Assembly: GCA_037447655.1 (NCBI GenBank)
Contig: JBBHKE010002073.1
Location: forward strand, 369,943-385,905
Reading direction: 5' to 3'
Origin: Zygnema cylindricum
Taxonomy: Eukaryota; Streptophyta; Zygnematophyceae; Zygnematales; Zygnemataceae
DNA: 15,963 nt
Position 1 is the stretch's first letter, and each line of letters starts with the position of its first letter. The notes beneath the pieces are model-generated. The model worked only from the letters and a program-made list of their open reading frames with translations, was not told the DNA's origin and did no database searches. The position numbers and the translations under genes are program-made. Positions 1-8,325 of the stretch are shown in pieces.

Positions 1-128
1 GTTACTTCCTCATTGGGTTGCCTTCATAGTAGAGACATAATAGAGCAGTAGAATGGTAACAGGTTCATTTTACCTTACCGCAAAATGAAAGCAACACAAC
101 AGCAATAACCTAAATGCACATGCTAGTT

Positions 129-134
129 TTTATT
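129..134 (-). promoter_or_regulatory. Poly(A) signal AATAAA of the coiled-coil gene
   Basis: The minus strand reads AATAAA here, about 75 bp after the proposed stop codon at 209-207. The position fits the 3' UTR of the gene and suggests that its 3' end lies inside the window. Six-base matches are common in AT-rich DNA. Confidence 0.45.
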
Positions 135-206
135 GGAAAAAACTGTCGATATGGACCAGACTCCTGGCAGCAGCAAAGTCCAACTTTTTTCCAAATTAGG
201 GTCGCT

Positions 207-3118
207 TTAAGCCCTTTCTTCACTTCAAAAATTTGTGACAATGTTGCAAAAACACCCAGTGGAAAACCATGGAGCACTTGTGGCTATGAGTGAGATAAAA
301 AGATGTTCTAGGAATGAAGACTAGGAATAGTAGACGCTCACCATTTCTCTTTTCTTCTTCTTGCCCCTTTTTCTTTTGTTCGTGCTGCTGTTGTTGTCGC
401 TGGTGTTCTTGTTCCCTCCTCTTCTTTTCCTGCTCACGTCGAGGAATAATCAAGAAAAGCAGAATCTAACGCATCCATAATCCGACTTGCTAAAAACTTG
501 ATGGCAAATCATTGAGAGAAAATACTTACATGAAGCTCATGCAAAAACCATTCCCAGTTTCCAAATGTTGCCAAAACAGACCTGAAAATTATTCTACAGG
601 TTATTTGAGACTGAAAAGACGGTCGTTCTTTATTGAGCTGAGAGCACACCAAACGGGAAATGTGTTTACCTCACAGGCACGTTTCTGCGCTCTTTCATAA
701 CTCTGTCTCAAATCCTCTGCCTTTTTAGCCTCCTTTTCCTTCCTGGCTTTCTCCTGCAGTTTAAGAAGCAGACTACAAACATTGGTATCACTACAAATTT
801 GATGCCACACAACTGAAACAAAAAAAGCGACATAGGATTCATACAAAAAAATTGCTAGTTTCTGAGTGTTATCAAAACGTAGCTGTGAATCACTCCGACA
901 GTTCAGTAAAAAAGAAAGACATCTGTACTTCATAAAATGTTGAGAGCACGTCTAAACGTCAAATGTGTTTACCTCCTGTTGTCGCGCTCTTTCAGATGCC
1001 TGTCTCAACTCCTCTGCTTCCTTGGCCTCTTTTTTCTGCCTGGCTGCATCCGCAGCTGCCTGCAGTTTAAGAAGCAATAACAGAACTTAGTAAATGCACA
1101 TCCTCTGAAATAGAGAACAGATGGTCCAGTTTCTTGCTCCTTTTTCTTTTGCTAGTTAAAATAAAGGTTTGACTTCACTTGTTTCCAGGAAATGTGAAAC
1201 CGGATCCTTCAAGTTCTTGGGTTTAGTTAAAGCGCTCAGTCCAGTTTCAAACAGAGAAAACGACACCATGCAGGTGTAAACAGTTGACCAGATGTAATGA
1301 ATACAACACGTGCAAGCATATGTTATATTTTTCAGCATCATAACGATGCTTAGAGCTATTTCCTAAATAATGTGAAAATTACCTGCTGCTTAGCCTTTCT
1401 TGCCTCCTGCTTCCTTTTTTCTTCCTTTGCTTCAAAATCATGCTTAGTTCGTTCCTCCTGCTGTTCTCTTTCTTTCTCCTTTGCGCTTTTTAACTGATCA
1501 TTTAGCTCTTGAAGTTTTTTCCGCTGTTCCTCTTCCATTTTTTTCATTGCTTCCCTCTGTTTAGTGGCCTCCCTCTCCTCTTCTTTCCTCCTTGCTTCTT
1601 CCGCCTCCCATCTCTTCCTTTCTTCTTCCCATTTCTGGCGCTCCTCTTCCATTTTCTTTCTCTCAGCCTCAGCGCGAAGCAATACCTCTCTCAGCTCTGC
1701 ACGCTTTTCCTCTTCTTCCATGCGGAGTTTCGTAGCTTCGCGAGCCAAACGTTCTTCCTTCTCTCGTTGTATACGTGCTGTTTCGAGAAGCTTTTCCCGA
1801 TGTTGTTGTTCTTTTTTGGCTTTCTCCTCTGCCTTCAAACGCTCTTTCTCGAGCCTCTCTTCTTCTTTCTTCCTTTTCTCTTCCAGAGCTGCTCGCTCTT
1901 TCTCTTCCTGCATTACGTTAGTCAGTCACCAATGCTAGAGTTTAGAAAAGTAGGATGAACATAAAAACTGGGTTACTTTTTAGTTATTTTAAGACAAACA
2001 GTTCATACGCCACCAAGTCAAAAATACAACCTTGTGCTCATCCATTCCAGTTGGGGAGGAATTTAAACATTGATAACCATTAGACTCAAAGCCTTTAGTT
2101 TTCTGCATAGACCGCCCTAGTAACAGGCATGATGGACTTTTCATGGTTTTTGCATCAAGATTTAGCTTAAAGCTTGGGAAGCTATGCACCTTCAACTTCC
2201 TCTGACATTTTTCGATCTCTGCTCTCTTCAAAATTTTCGCTTCACGTTCTTTCTGAACCTGCGGATGGACAAGATACCAATGTTAATAGGCAGATTGACA
2301 ATTTCGATTAAAGAGCAGGCAAATCATAACCAGCCAATATGTTTGACATTTTTGGAATATCTTTTGACTTTGAAACCAGTCATACCTTTTCCTCGCGTTC
2401 ATCCTGCTTCCTTTTCTTTTCAGCTGCCTTTTTCTGCCCTTCCTTGGCCTTTCTTGCGCAACCATCACATGTATCTGGAACACCAGGACATAAACCGCCT
2501 TTCATCTTCTCAACATAACTTAGGAGTCTATTGATGTCGTTCTTTGAAATCTCGTTGGAACGGCAAAGAGCCAGAAACCCCTTGGATTCGAAGGTGATTT
2601 TGCCTACAATAAATTCCAAACTCATTAGCCTTTAGAATATCTGAAAAGTTCCATCAGAGTAACCAGCGTGAGGTCAACTATGTACAGTCATACAACAACA
2701 GTACTTACCCTGTTACTTTTGACTGACCTGCCTCTTTCAGCTCTTGCGGTATTCCCGGGTGCAACCAAAAGCTAAGCAACACATCAGTTCTGCCCACATT
2801 TAATGGGCCCATCGTACCTTCCTTCACATGCCCTTTGAAAATCCGAGTGATGCTTGCAATGGACATACAAAACGGATCCCCTCCACCCTCGAACACAAGA
2901 GCCAGTTGTGAAGTCGACTCCGCTTGCACGCGATGGCTGAGAAGATTAGGGTTGCCTGCTTTGGTTTGGCCAATGGAACCGACGCCACCTGCAGCTTTAA
3001 GAGCAACACTGGAAACATTTCTAACTGCCACGTGTACCCTCTTTCCTCCAATAGCAACACCCTCGGATTTCTGAATCGTTGCGAAAACAGCAAAGCATCC
3101 GATGGTGGAAGACTCCAT
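207..3118 (-). CDS. Multi-exon gene for a Lys/Glu-rich coiled-coil protein of unknown function
   Basis: Gene model built by joining open frames at GT-AG sites on the minus strand. Coding exons in order are 3118-2728, 2603-2386, 2258-2190, 1907-1383, 1059-973, 753-670, 429-342 and a tentative last piece 217-207. The model gives about 490 residues. Residues 1-170 look globular with no family I recognise. A Cys cluster, CPGVPDTCDGC, comes next, and from about residue 180 to the end the protein is almost wholly charged (K, E, R, Q), as expected of a long coiled coil or single alpha helix. I chose ATG 3118 because it has A at -3 and G at +4; an in-frame ATG at 3163 is the alternative. Exons 3 to 6 all begin and end in phase 0. 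No signal peptide or membrane segment is visible. The function is unknown; a scaffold or cytoskeletal role would be a guess from composition. The last exon and stop are the weakest part. Confidence 0.7.
342..429 (-). CDS. Exon 7: Gln/Glu-rich C-terminal exon
   Basis: 88 nt after acceptor GTGAGCAG. It encodes KKRREQEHQRQQQQHEQKKK then GQEEEKRN and ends in phase 1 at AATG^GTGAGC. The following acceptor is uncertain. Splicing to 217 would add three residues and a TAA at 209-207. Without splicing, the frame runs on to a TGA at 222-220 with a non-charged tail. Confidence 0.55.
670..753 (-). CDS. Exon 6: coiled-coil exon, twin of exon 5
   Basis: 28 codons, phase 0 at both ends, with the same acceptor AAACTGCAG and donor GAG^GTAAAC as exon 5. 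It encodes EKARKEKEAKKAEDLRQ followed by SYERAQKRACE. It can be aligned with exon 5 along its length. Being one codon shorter and phase 0, it can be kept or skipped without changing the frame. Confidence 0.7.
973..1059 (-). CDS. Exon 5: coiled-coil exon, older or younger twin of exon 6
   Basis: 29 codons, phase 0 at both ends, acceptor AAACTGCAG and donor GAG^GTAAAC. It encodes AAADAARQKKEAKEAEELRQ followed by ASERARQQE. It matches exon 6 in protein and in both flanking intron sequences, so the two arose by tandem duplication. Confidence 0.7.
1383..1907 (-). CDS. Exon 4: main coiled-coil exon
   Basis: The largest exon: 525 nt, 175 codons, phase 0 at both ends, acceptor GTAATGCAG and donor CAGCAG^GTAATT. 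Nearly every residue is K, E, R, Q or A, with repeated motifs such as EEKRKKEEERLEKERLKAEE and RKKMEEERQKWEEERKRWE. The few Trp residues recur at similar spacing. This composition fits a long continuous helix. The long plus-strand open frames across it are antisense shadows of the purine-rich strand. Confidence 0.8.
2190..2258 (-). CDS. Exon 3: short coiled-coil exon
   Basis: A 23-codon exon, phase 0 at both ends, between acceptor CATCCGCAG and donor AAG^GTGCAT. It encodes charged helix such as VQKEREAKILKRAEIEK. The open frame runs on into the intron, so the donor choice rests on the frame and on the change of composition after it. Confidence 0.6.
2386..2603 (-). CDS. Exon 2: linker, Cys cluster and start of the charged region
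   Basis: The acceptor TTTATTGTAG precedes 218 nt that continue the frame of exon 1. The exon carries SNEISKNDINRLLSYVEKMK, which looks helical, then a C-x5-C-x2-C cluster (CPGVPDTCDGC), then the first run of Lys and Glu. The donor is GAAAAG^GTATGA. Three Cys alone do not make a known zinc site. Confidence 0.7.
2728..3118 (-). CDS. Exon 1: N-terminal domain, unrecognised
   Basis: Exon 1 encodes 130 residues plus one base. It is rich in Gly, Val and Ser and not charged like the rest of the protein, for example KAAGGVGSIGQTKAGNP and GRTDVLLSFWLHPGIPQEL. It looks like a folded domain, but I cannot name it. The donor CAG^GTCAGT at 2727 keeps the frame into exon 2. A better consensus donor, GTAAGT at 2708, lies 19 bp further on but shifts the frame. 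Confidence 0.7.
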
Positions 3119-3714
3119 AGTTGCCGCGATGACAGAACGGCAGTTGGAAAACAAAATAGTCACGTTGAGAGGACAGGTATTGGTATTGGAAAGGACTGCA
3201 TGTCAAGGTAAGCTTGAAAATATATGAAGAAAACACATGAAATATATTATTTTCAGAAGTAAAAACAAAGTAGCTAGCGAGCTTTTGTCACTCCTAAATG
3301 CCAGAGATTTGCAGTAAAATTTTCACTGTTGTAGTCTTGTAAGGGATATAGAGAAGAAGGAAAGTTAGTGTATTATAGTTGACTTCCGTCCTCTACAACG
3401 TGCAGACTGGTTACGATAGACAGGGTGCGGATGAAGAGGAATTGAGTGAGAAATGGCATGTACGAGAAGGTTGCAAATTAGTGAAAAGAAGCGTCAAGGT
3501 CGAAAGTAGAAAGTAGACTCCATGACAACTGTTGTGAGTTAAAAAATTCCATGGATGGAGGGAAAAAAAAATCGAAAGTTTGGAGTTCGCATTTGGACTG
3601 CAAAAGATGAATTTGAATTTGTTTTTACAAATCAGTTTCCCGCGCGATTTTAGAGACGCTACGGAGATCTCATGTACGGTACAGTACACCTTTCATCACT
3701 GCCTCATTGGAGTA
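3119..3714. other. Upstream flank of the coiled-coil gene
   Basis: Gene-free stretch between the start codon at 3118 and the first transposable element. On the minus strand TATATTT-like runs occur around 3217-3226 and 3240-3255, roughly 100-140 bp before the ATG, where a TATA box could lie. I see no CAAT box or other motif I would name. An additional non-coding 5' exon cannot be excluded. Confidence 0.3.
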
Positions 3715-4085
3715 CAGGGCTTTCCACCCTAGCCGTAGGTCGCAAAAGTCAAAATTTTACATAACCGAAACCGACCGCTTTTTTTTTTTCAAAATTTGAG
3801 TAACCGACGCCCGACCGGGTTATGTCACGCTCCAAAATTGTTAACCGTTAACCGAACGGCGTTTACGAAAAAAAAAAGTTAACCGAAACTCGATTTCTCG
3901 CGACTAACCGTGCCCGCCCGTAACCGAAAAAGTACAAAATTATCTAATGTACAACGTATGAATAAGCCAATAATTACGATTAGTCGCGTTGCCTTAAATT
4001 TGCGAAATGAATAGTGTTTACTAACGTGTCAGATTTGCGACGCTTTGTCGCGTTCCCTAAGATTTGCGAAATGAATAGTGTACTA

Positions 4086-4284
4086 CACCGTGAATCGTTA
4101 TTAGACTTATGTACTCTATATCGGCACCCCAAAATTTTGACATTGATACCTTAAATAGAACAAATTACACTATTTAAGGACATGGACTATAATCTGCCAC
4201 GTCTCCTTGCACTAAATTTGAATGAATGTCGCTATTTTTTTCTTTACTCTTATAATTTCTATAGTCTAATAACGATTCGCGGTA
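4086..4284. mobile_element. MITE-like insert A with 21-bp inverted ends
   Basis: 4087-4107 (ACCGTGAATCGTTATTAGAC then T) and 4263-4283 are reverse complements with one mismatch. About 200 bp, AT-rich, no coding frame, nested in hAT-like element 1. TA dinucleotides flank both ends, which may be a TA target duplication. The superfamily is not settled. Confidence 0.5.
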
Positions 4285-4288
4285 TACC

Positions 4289-4430
4289 GTGTCAGATTTG
4301 CGACGCTTTGTCGCGTTCCCAAAGATTGCGAAATGATTAGTGTTACTACCGTGTCAGATTTGCGACGCTTTGTCGCGTTCCCTAAGATTTGCGAAAAAAA
4401 TAGTGTTACTACCGTGTCAGATTTGCAACG
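4289..4430. repeat. Tandem repeat, period 62-63 bp
   Basis: GTGTCAGATTTGCGACGCTT starts at 4289 and 4351, and again at 4414 with one base changed before the copy breaks off. Each full unit continues TTGTCGCGTTCCC, then AAGATTTGCGAAA and TAGTGTTACTACC. A separate copy starts at 4026. Each unit contains the small inverted repeat GCGAC-GCTTT-GTCGC. Confidence 0.75.
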
Positions 4431-4588
4431 CTAATCATGATGTCACGTACTTCCACGATACCAAATAGTACGAAGTACAATGATGTTGGATTGTATGGAC
4501 AGTATAATTTTTCATTTTTTTGGTTTTTTGGTTGACCGACCGTAACCGACCGTTTTTTTTCCTTCTGGTGAATCAACCGACCACAACC

Positions 4589-4626
4589 GCCGGCCCTCAA
4601 AATTTGGCAACCGCATTCGTTCCGGA
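4589..4626 (+). repeat. GC-rich arm module, copy A
   Basis: Contains GGCCCTCAAAATTTGGCA followed by a TTCCGGATCCG-type tail, 97 bp before the right end of hAT-like element 1. The same module recurs at 4889-4925 and 5790-5828 in the same orientation. Confidence 0.6.
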
Positions 4627-4888
4627 TCCGGCGCGGGCGGTCGGTTAACGGTCGGTCACGGTTTCGGTTGATCGTTTCAACCCCTGTCGTATACTCAAGC
4701 AAATCGTAGCGTATTGTAGCGTATCGTCCGATATTCACTATGGAGTCGAAAAGTTTCGAGCTATGTTAGCAGCAGAGGTCAAAAAAGTCAAAATTTCAGC
4801 CGAATCTGAATTTTTTTTTTTTTTACCGGGCTTACCCGGCCGTTCCCGATTTTTTTATTTTATTTTTTAATAACCCGGCCGAATCCGG

Positions 4889-4925
4889 CCGGCCCCCAAA
4901 ATTTGGCACCCGAATCCGTTCCGGG
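4889..4925 (+). repeat. GC-rich arm module, copy B
   Basis: Contains GGCCCCCAAAATTTGGCA and CGAATCCGTTCCGG. It is preceded by poly(T) and CCGG-rich sequence like copy C, but it lies near the left end of hAT-like element 2, not beside a right end. It may be a right arm cut off when the neighbouring insert arrived. Confidence 0.6.
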
Positions 4926-4962
4926 TCATAAATTACAACAATGTTCGATAGTATGGACACTA

Positions 4963-5165
4963 CACCGTGAATCCCTATTAGCGTCAATGACTCTAATTGC
5001 GGTACCCCCGTTTTTTTACCCAAATTTGAATTAATAAAAAACCTTAAAAAAACAAATTACAGTAAATAGTTTCATTCAAAACCCCAAATTCCCAAATAGG
5101 GTTGATAACGCTATTTGTTTCATAACGCTATCTATTTTTAAACGCTAATAGCGATTCACGGGGTA
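4963..5165. mobile_element. MITE-like insert B with 21-bp inverted ends
   Basis: 4964-4984 and 5142-5162 are reverse complements at 19 of 21 positions and share the ACCGTGAATC...ATTAGCGT ends of insert A. It is about 200 bp, has the same AT-rich character, and is nested in hAT-like element 2. A further decayed end of the same kind lies near 5691-5715 (ACGCTAGTAACGATTGGCAG), and interior-like sequence lies at 5195-5260. Confidence 0.5.
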
Positions 5166-5789
5166 CACCAACAATTGATTTTAGCGTTATGAACGGTATA
5201 TCGGCACCCCCAAATTTTGACCCCAAAACCTGAAATAGAATTAATAACACTATTTTTTTTCTACGTTAGTTAACTTCTGGTGAATTAGCTTTAATAATTA
5301 TGATTTAGTGTGGTGTACGGAAGTGTCATTTCGTACAAAATGGTACTTTGATAAGTAAAAAAGTACGAAGTATGGACTAAAATAATCGCGATCGCACGTA
5401 AAACTACGCTCATAATAAAATGCATAATGAAATCGTACCTATTTTACTATAAGAATATTGATCGAATCCCAAATTTGAGTTATGAATAAATTAGAGTAAA
5501 AGGACGCGACGGTGTAAGATTTGCCAGATTAAGTACTTTTACCTATTTTACTGTGAAGATCCTGATGGCATATCCGTTGTACTCAAATCAACGTTATGGA
5601 TCAATTAGAGTAAACTGTTTTTTTTTTTAATCTTGAAAAACTCAAATTAGCGTTAATAACGCTAATTAATTTTTTAAATTAGTAAATTCCAAACGCTAGT
5701 AACGATTGGCAGTGTAATGTATTTTTTTTTTCGTTTATGGTTTACCTGGCGGTACCCGATTTTATTTTTAATCACCTGGCCGAATCCGA

Positions 5790-5828
5790 CCGGCCCCCAA
5801 ATTTGGCACTGGAATACCTTCCGGATCC
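5790..5828 (+). repeat. GC-rich arm module, copy C
   Basis: Contains GGCCCCCAAATTTGGCA and CCTTCCGGATCCG, 96 bp before the right end of hAT-like element 2. Its distance to the end matches that of copy A in element 1. Confidence 0.6.
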
Positions 5829-6146
5829 GACGTGGCCAGCCTGGTACGGATCGGGTACGAATTTAAATACCAGATTTTAACCTCTGGCTAGCAATTATCA
5901 TGCATTTAGTGCTCATACTACCGTGGGGCAGTGTCTTTCGATGCACGATGTAAGCTATCGTCGATAACCATACATGTTATACGATATTGTCGTTAGTGCT
6001 AATATCGGACATTTATGTTTTGCTGGATATATTTCCCTGGTGATGTAAATAACTTAGCCTACTATTCAAAAATTAGTTGCTACTACAATACGTAACACGA
6101 TGATATTCTTTACGTTTTCTCTTTTCGGTATTTTATCGATTTTTGT

Positions 6147-6170
6147 GACATTGCCAAATGAGGCAATGTC
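6147..6170. repeat. Perfect 9-bp inverted repeat
   Basis: GACATTGCC, a six-base loop AAATGA, then GGCAATGTC. No function can be assigned. Confidence 0.6.
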
Positions 6171-6375
6171 GTCGTTTTTGTTGGCGTTACATTATTGGTG
6201 TTCTTATGCAAAATGACCCTTTTATGTCACCACGGAAAAACAAAACCATGGTAGCAACTAATTAAAGGTTGGTGTTCATGCCTCTCAAAAATAAAAATGA
6301 TAAGTTCAACGCCTTCATTTCGGACTCAAAATTAATGTCCACTTTCCCCTCCAAAATGCGATGGACAACATCAAC

Positions 6376-6399
6376 ATATATATATATATATATATATAT
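6376..6399. repeat. AT microsatellite, about 12 units
   Basis: Uninterrupted alternating A and T over 24 bases, then a T run. Confidence 0.95.
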
Positions 6400-6714
6400 T
6401 TTTAAATTACGGCAAATTAATTAATTTGTTTGCCCATTAGCACACAATGGATGTATCAATTTGACAAACCACGTCATAGAAACTAGGTCCGTAAAAATAT
6501 CAAAAAAATAGTGTGACTACCAAATAAAGTGGAAGAAATGCTATCATCTTTAATCAGTTAGGTCTATCGTTGTGACAAAATTAACCAGTGTACATTATAT
6601 AACCTCGAACAAAATTAAGTATTATGCAAACCCACAAAAATAAAACATATCAATGGAAAAAAACAAGAAAATAGTGAAATAATATAGGTAAGACATCGTC
6701 ATCAACACCTAACT

Positions 6715-7045
6715 ATCTAAACATCTCTTTCAACTTTTGTCGCATGAGAAGCCGCCATATATTCGGCCTCTGAATAACTAAACACCACGACAAGAGCAAA
6801 AAACTTCATATATTCTTGTTCCACCAAACACAAATGCATAACCGAAAGACGATGTTCCAAAATCAATATCTCCACACCAATCTTCATCATAATACTGAAA
6901 ACATTGGAAATTGCCACTTGATTAAAACATTATGTGCCAAACAAACGCCAAAAAAATCGTGTTCACGACCTCGCGATGGGTTTATTTTGTATTTGGCAAT
7001 TCATGTTAGCAAATGGAACCGGATAAAAGATTTTGGTTTTGTCGC
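6715..7045 (-). pseudogene. Ty1/copia RNase H and RT-end relic
   Basis: On the minus strand one frame reads YYDEDWCGDIDFGTSSFGYA then FVFGGT, the first half of a copia RNase H (usual pattern DADWAGD...STSGYVF). A second frame then gives FSYSEAEYMAASHATK, the conserved TEAEY segment. The two halves sit in different frames, so a frameshift separates them. Further upstream (to about 7045), RFFWRLFGT preceded by FANMNC-type sequence resembles the end of the RT region, with stops. It is more decayed than, and different in sequence from, the element at 8895. No LTRs belonging to it were found. Confidence 0.65.
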
Positions 7046-8325
7046 CACGCAAAAATTACATTAAGCAACTGTTTTTCTTGCTACGGAAACATTTACTATC
7101 TTCAAATTTGATGACTTAGTATGCTACACTTTCAGATCTAATGGAGTTGAAAACAATTTATCTGTTGAAATTGATGTATTTTTTAGGTCTATGTTAGGAT
7201 AGAAAAGGAGCAGAGGCAGACTCCATTTAACTCCCTTCTCCAAGCCCTCACACTTGATGTAGTCACTAAAGGCTGGATAGGGAGCTAGAGCCATGGCTGC
7301 CTAGGCCCTTTAGAGTGACAGGGAGGTGTTTTGGTAGATTTACCAAAAAGGGGATTGACGGACTTAGGATTTGATCCTAGTACCTGTCGGCCGTCAAATC
7401 TGTGATATCCGTTAGCTTTATCTTATAGTCTAATAACAATGCAAAGATATAAAGGGTACGATAGATATAAAAATCTGTGCAGGCCGAAGATTCCATTTAA
7501 CTGCTATAACGGAATTTTAAAGCATAGAACCCACTGTACCTTATATATTGTACGAAATAAATGTTACGTACATTTATTTCGACGGTCCATATCAAAAGCC
7601 GACTTTGATTGACGGCCATGGTGCAAGCCGAGATTCCGAAATGGCCGCCTTGGCGGTTTTTGGGCGCCGCCACTCAGAATGACACGTGGCAACATCTTAC
7701 GGGATTTACGAAATTTTGGAGTGCACGATAGCAAGTCCGGATGTGACAGATGTTAGAGTTATGGCCATGGCGTACAAATGTCGTACAAAAAGTACTTTGA
7801 CACCTGTACTTTTATGTACGGTATAGTCTTGTGATTGGTACCGTACTTTAGTAGTAGAGGGTCTAGAGAGGGGTTTAGGACTTAGGAATAATAGTAGGTA
7901 GCCGCCTCTCTCACAAAGTGCTTTTGTATTTATATGCCAACTTTGGCAAGCCATAACTAACTACTTAGGGGAGGAAATTCAGTGATTCTTTTTGCTACGG
8001 ACTGAGGGGAGTCTACGCTACACAAGGGTGTAGTCGATCAAAGATTTTGCCTTTCACGGTGGCTGCATTTGTAAGGGAAAGTAAAAGTGGGGGAATGTGT
8101 CCAAATACTCATATTCTAACTTTGCACTCCCTTGAGGAACCGAGCACACAGATTGTTTTCTTTCACAAAGAAATAGCTCTATTAGGTTTATGACTGTCAA
8201 GGTGTCAATTGTTTGGGTTTGTATCAACTTGGAGTCGGCATTACCTAGATAAGCTTATTTAGATCTGCGATTTCTGTGAGGGAATGGAGCTCACAGAATT
8301 TCATCATAGAGAACTACGCTAATAC
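7046..8325. other. Unassigned stretch, possibly old element debris
   Basis: No gene recognised. It has a hairpin at 7553-7581, an inverted pair GGAT-TTG-ATCC near 7369-7379, and a purine run AGTGGGGGAATGTG near 8087-8100 that resembles a polypurine tract next to an LTR start. None of these was supported by a matching second LTR or by coding sequence. Confidence 0.35.
7553..7581. repeat. Perfect 12-bp hairpin with 5-base loop
   Basis: CGAAATAAATGT, loop TACGT, then ACATTTATTTCG. The stem is perfect. Its role is unknown. Confidence 0.7.

Larger units (their letters stand above)
630..1076 (-). repeat. Tandem duplication of an exon with its intron (unit about 305 bp)
   Basis: Exon 5 and exon 6 are flanked by the same intron sequence. 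On the plus strand CTGCAGTTTAAGAAGCA stands beside both acceptors (from 1060 and from 754). GAGAGCAC followed closely by AAATGTGTTTACCTC stands beside both donors. Weaker similarity continues through the introns (for example 820-860 against 515-560). The offsets are 306 bp at the acceptors and 303 bp at the donors. Confidence 0.7.
3715..4686. mobile_element. hAT-like non-autonomous DNA element 1 (decayed)
   Basis: The left end reads CAGGGCTTTCC and the complement of the right end reads CAGGGGTTGAAAC, so seven of the first eight bases agree. Both ends carry subterminal runs of AACCGAAACCGACCG-type motifs, which is common in hAT-superfamily elements. There is no transposase frame. The flanking octamers (TTGGAGTA and TCGTATAC) do not form a clear target duplication, so the boundary is tentative. 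The interior holds a 62-63-bp tandem repeat and a MITE-like insert. Confidence 0.4.
4773..5886. mobile_element. hAT-like non-autonomous DNA element 2 (decayed)
   Basis: The left end reads CAGAGGTCAAAA and the complement of the right end CAGAGGTTAAAA, 11 of 12 identical. The flanking octamers are GTTAGCAG (4765-4772) and GCTAGCAA (5887-5894), which agree at six of eight positions. An 8-bp target duplication is the hAT signature, here with decay. The left subterminal AAAAGTCAAAATTT is shared with element 1, so both belong to one family. There is no transposase, only poly(T) tracts, GC-rich arms and a nested MITE-like repeat. Confidence 0.5.
5887..6714. other. AT-rich intergenic stretch without a gene
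   Basis: No convincing coding frame or RNA gene seen. It holds the hairpin at 6147-6170 and the AT microsatellite at 6376-6399, each listed separately. Confidence 0.5.

Noticed and set aside
531-577. Possible extra exon on the minus strand between ATTTTCAG and GTAAGT
   Set aside because: In phase 0, which exon 6 requires, it has a TGA. It lies within the duplicated intron and is probably a cryptic site.
1509-1958. Long plus-strand ORFs rich in Phe, Leu and Ser (also 1564-1938)
   Set aside because: They are antisense to exon 4. A Lys/Glu-rich coding strand leaves few stop codons in the complementary frames.
2835-3211. Plus-strand ORFs of 79 and 95 codons
   Set aside because: They overlap exon 1 in antisense and have no splice or motif support.
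4289-4430. CRISPR-like array
   Set aside because: The whole 62-63-bp unit repeats without variable spacers, in a eukaryotic transposon setting.
4409-4738. 109-codon minus-strand ORF
   Set aside because: It runs over the right arm and edge of a non-autonomous DNA element. Arg-rich translation reflects the repeated GACCG motifs, with no transposase motif.
7365-7400. tRNA-derived SINE or tRNA gene suggested by GGATTTGATCC
   Set aside because: The bases form a tight hairpin with a three-base loop, not a T-arm. No A box or cloverleaf could be found.
8085-8110. Polypurine tract and LTR start (GTGGGGGAATGTG)
   Set aside because: No second copy of the following sequence and no RNase H frame before it.
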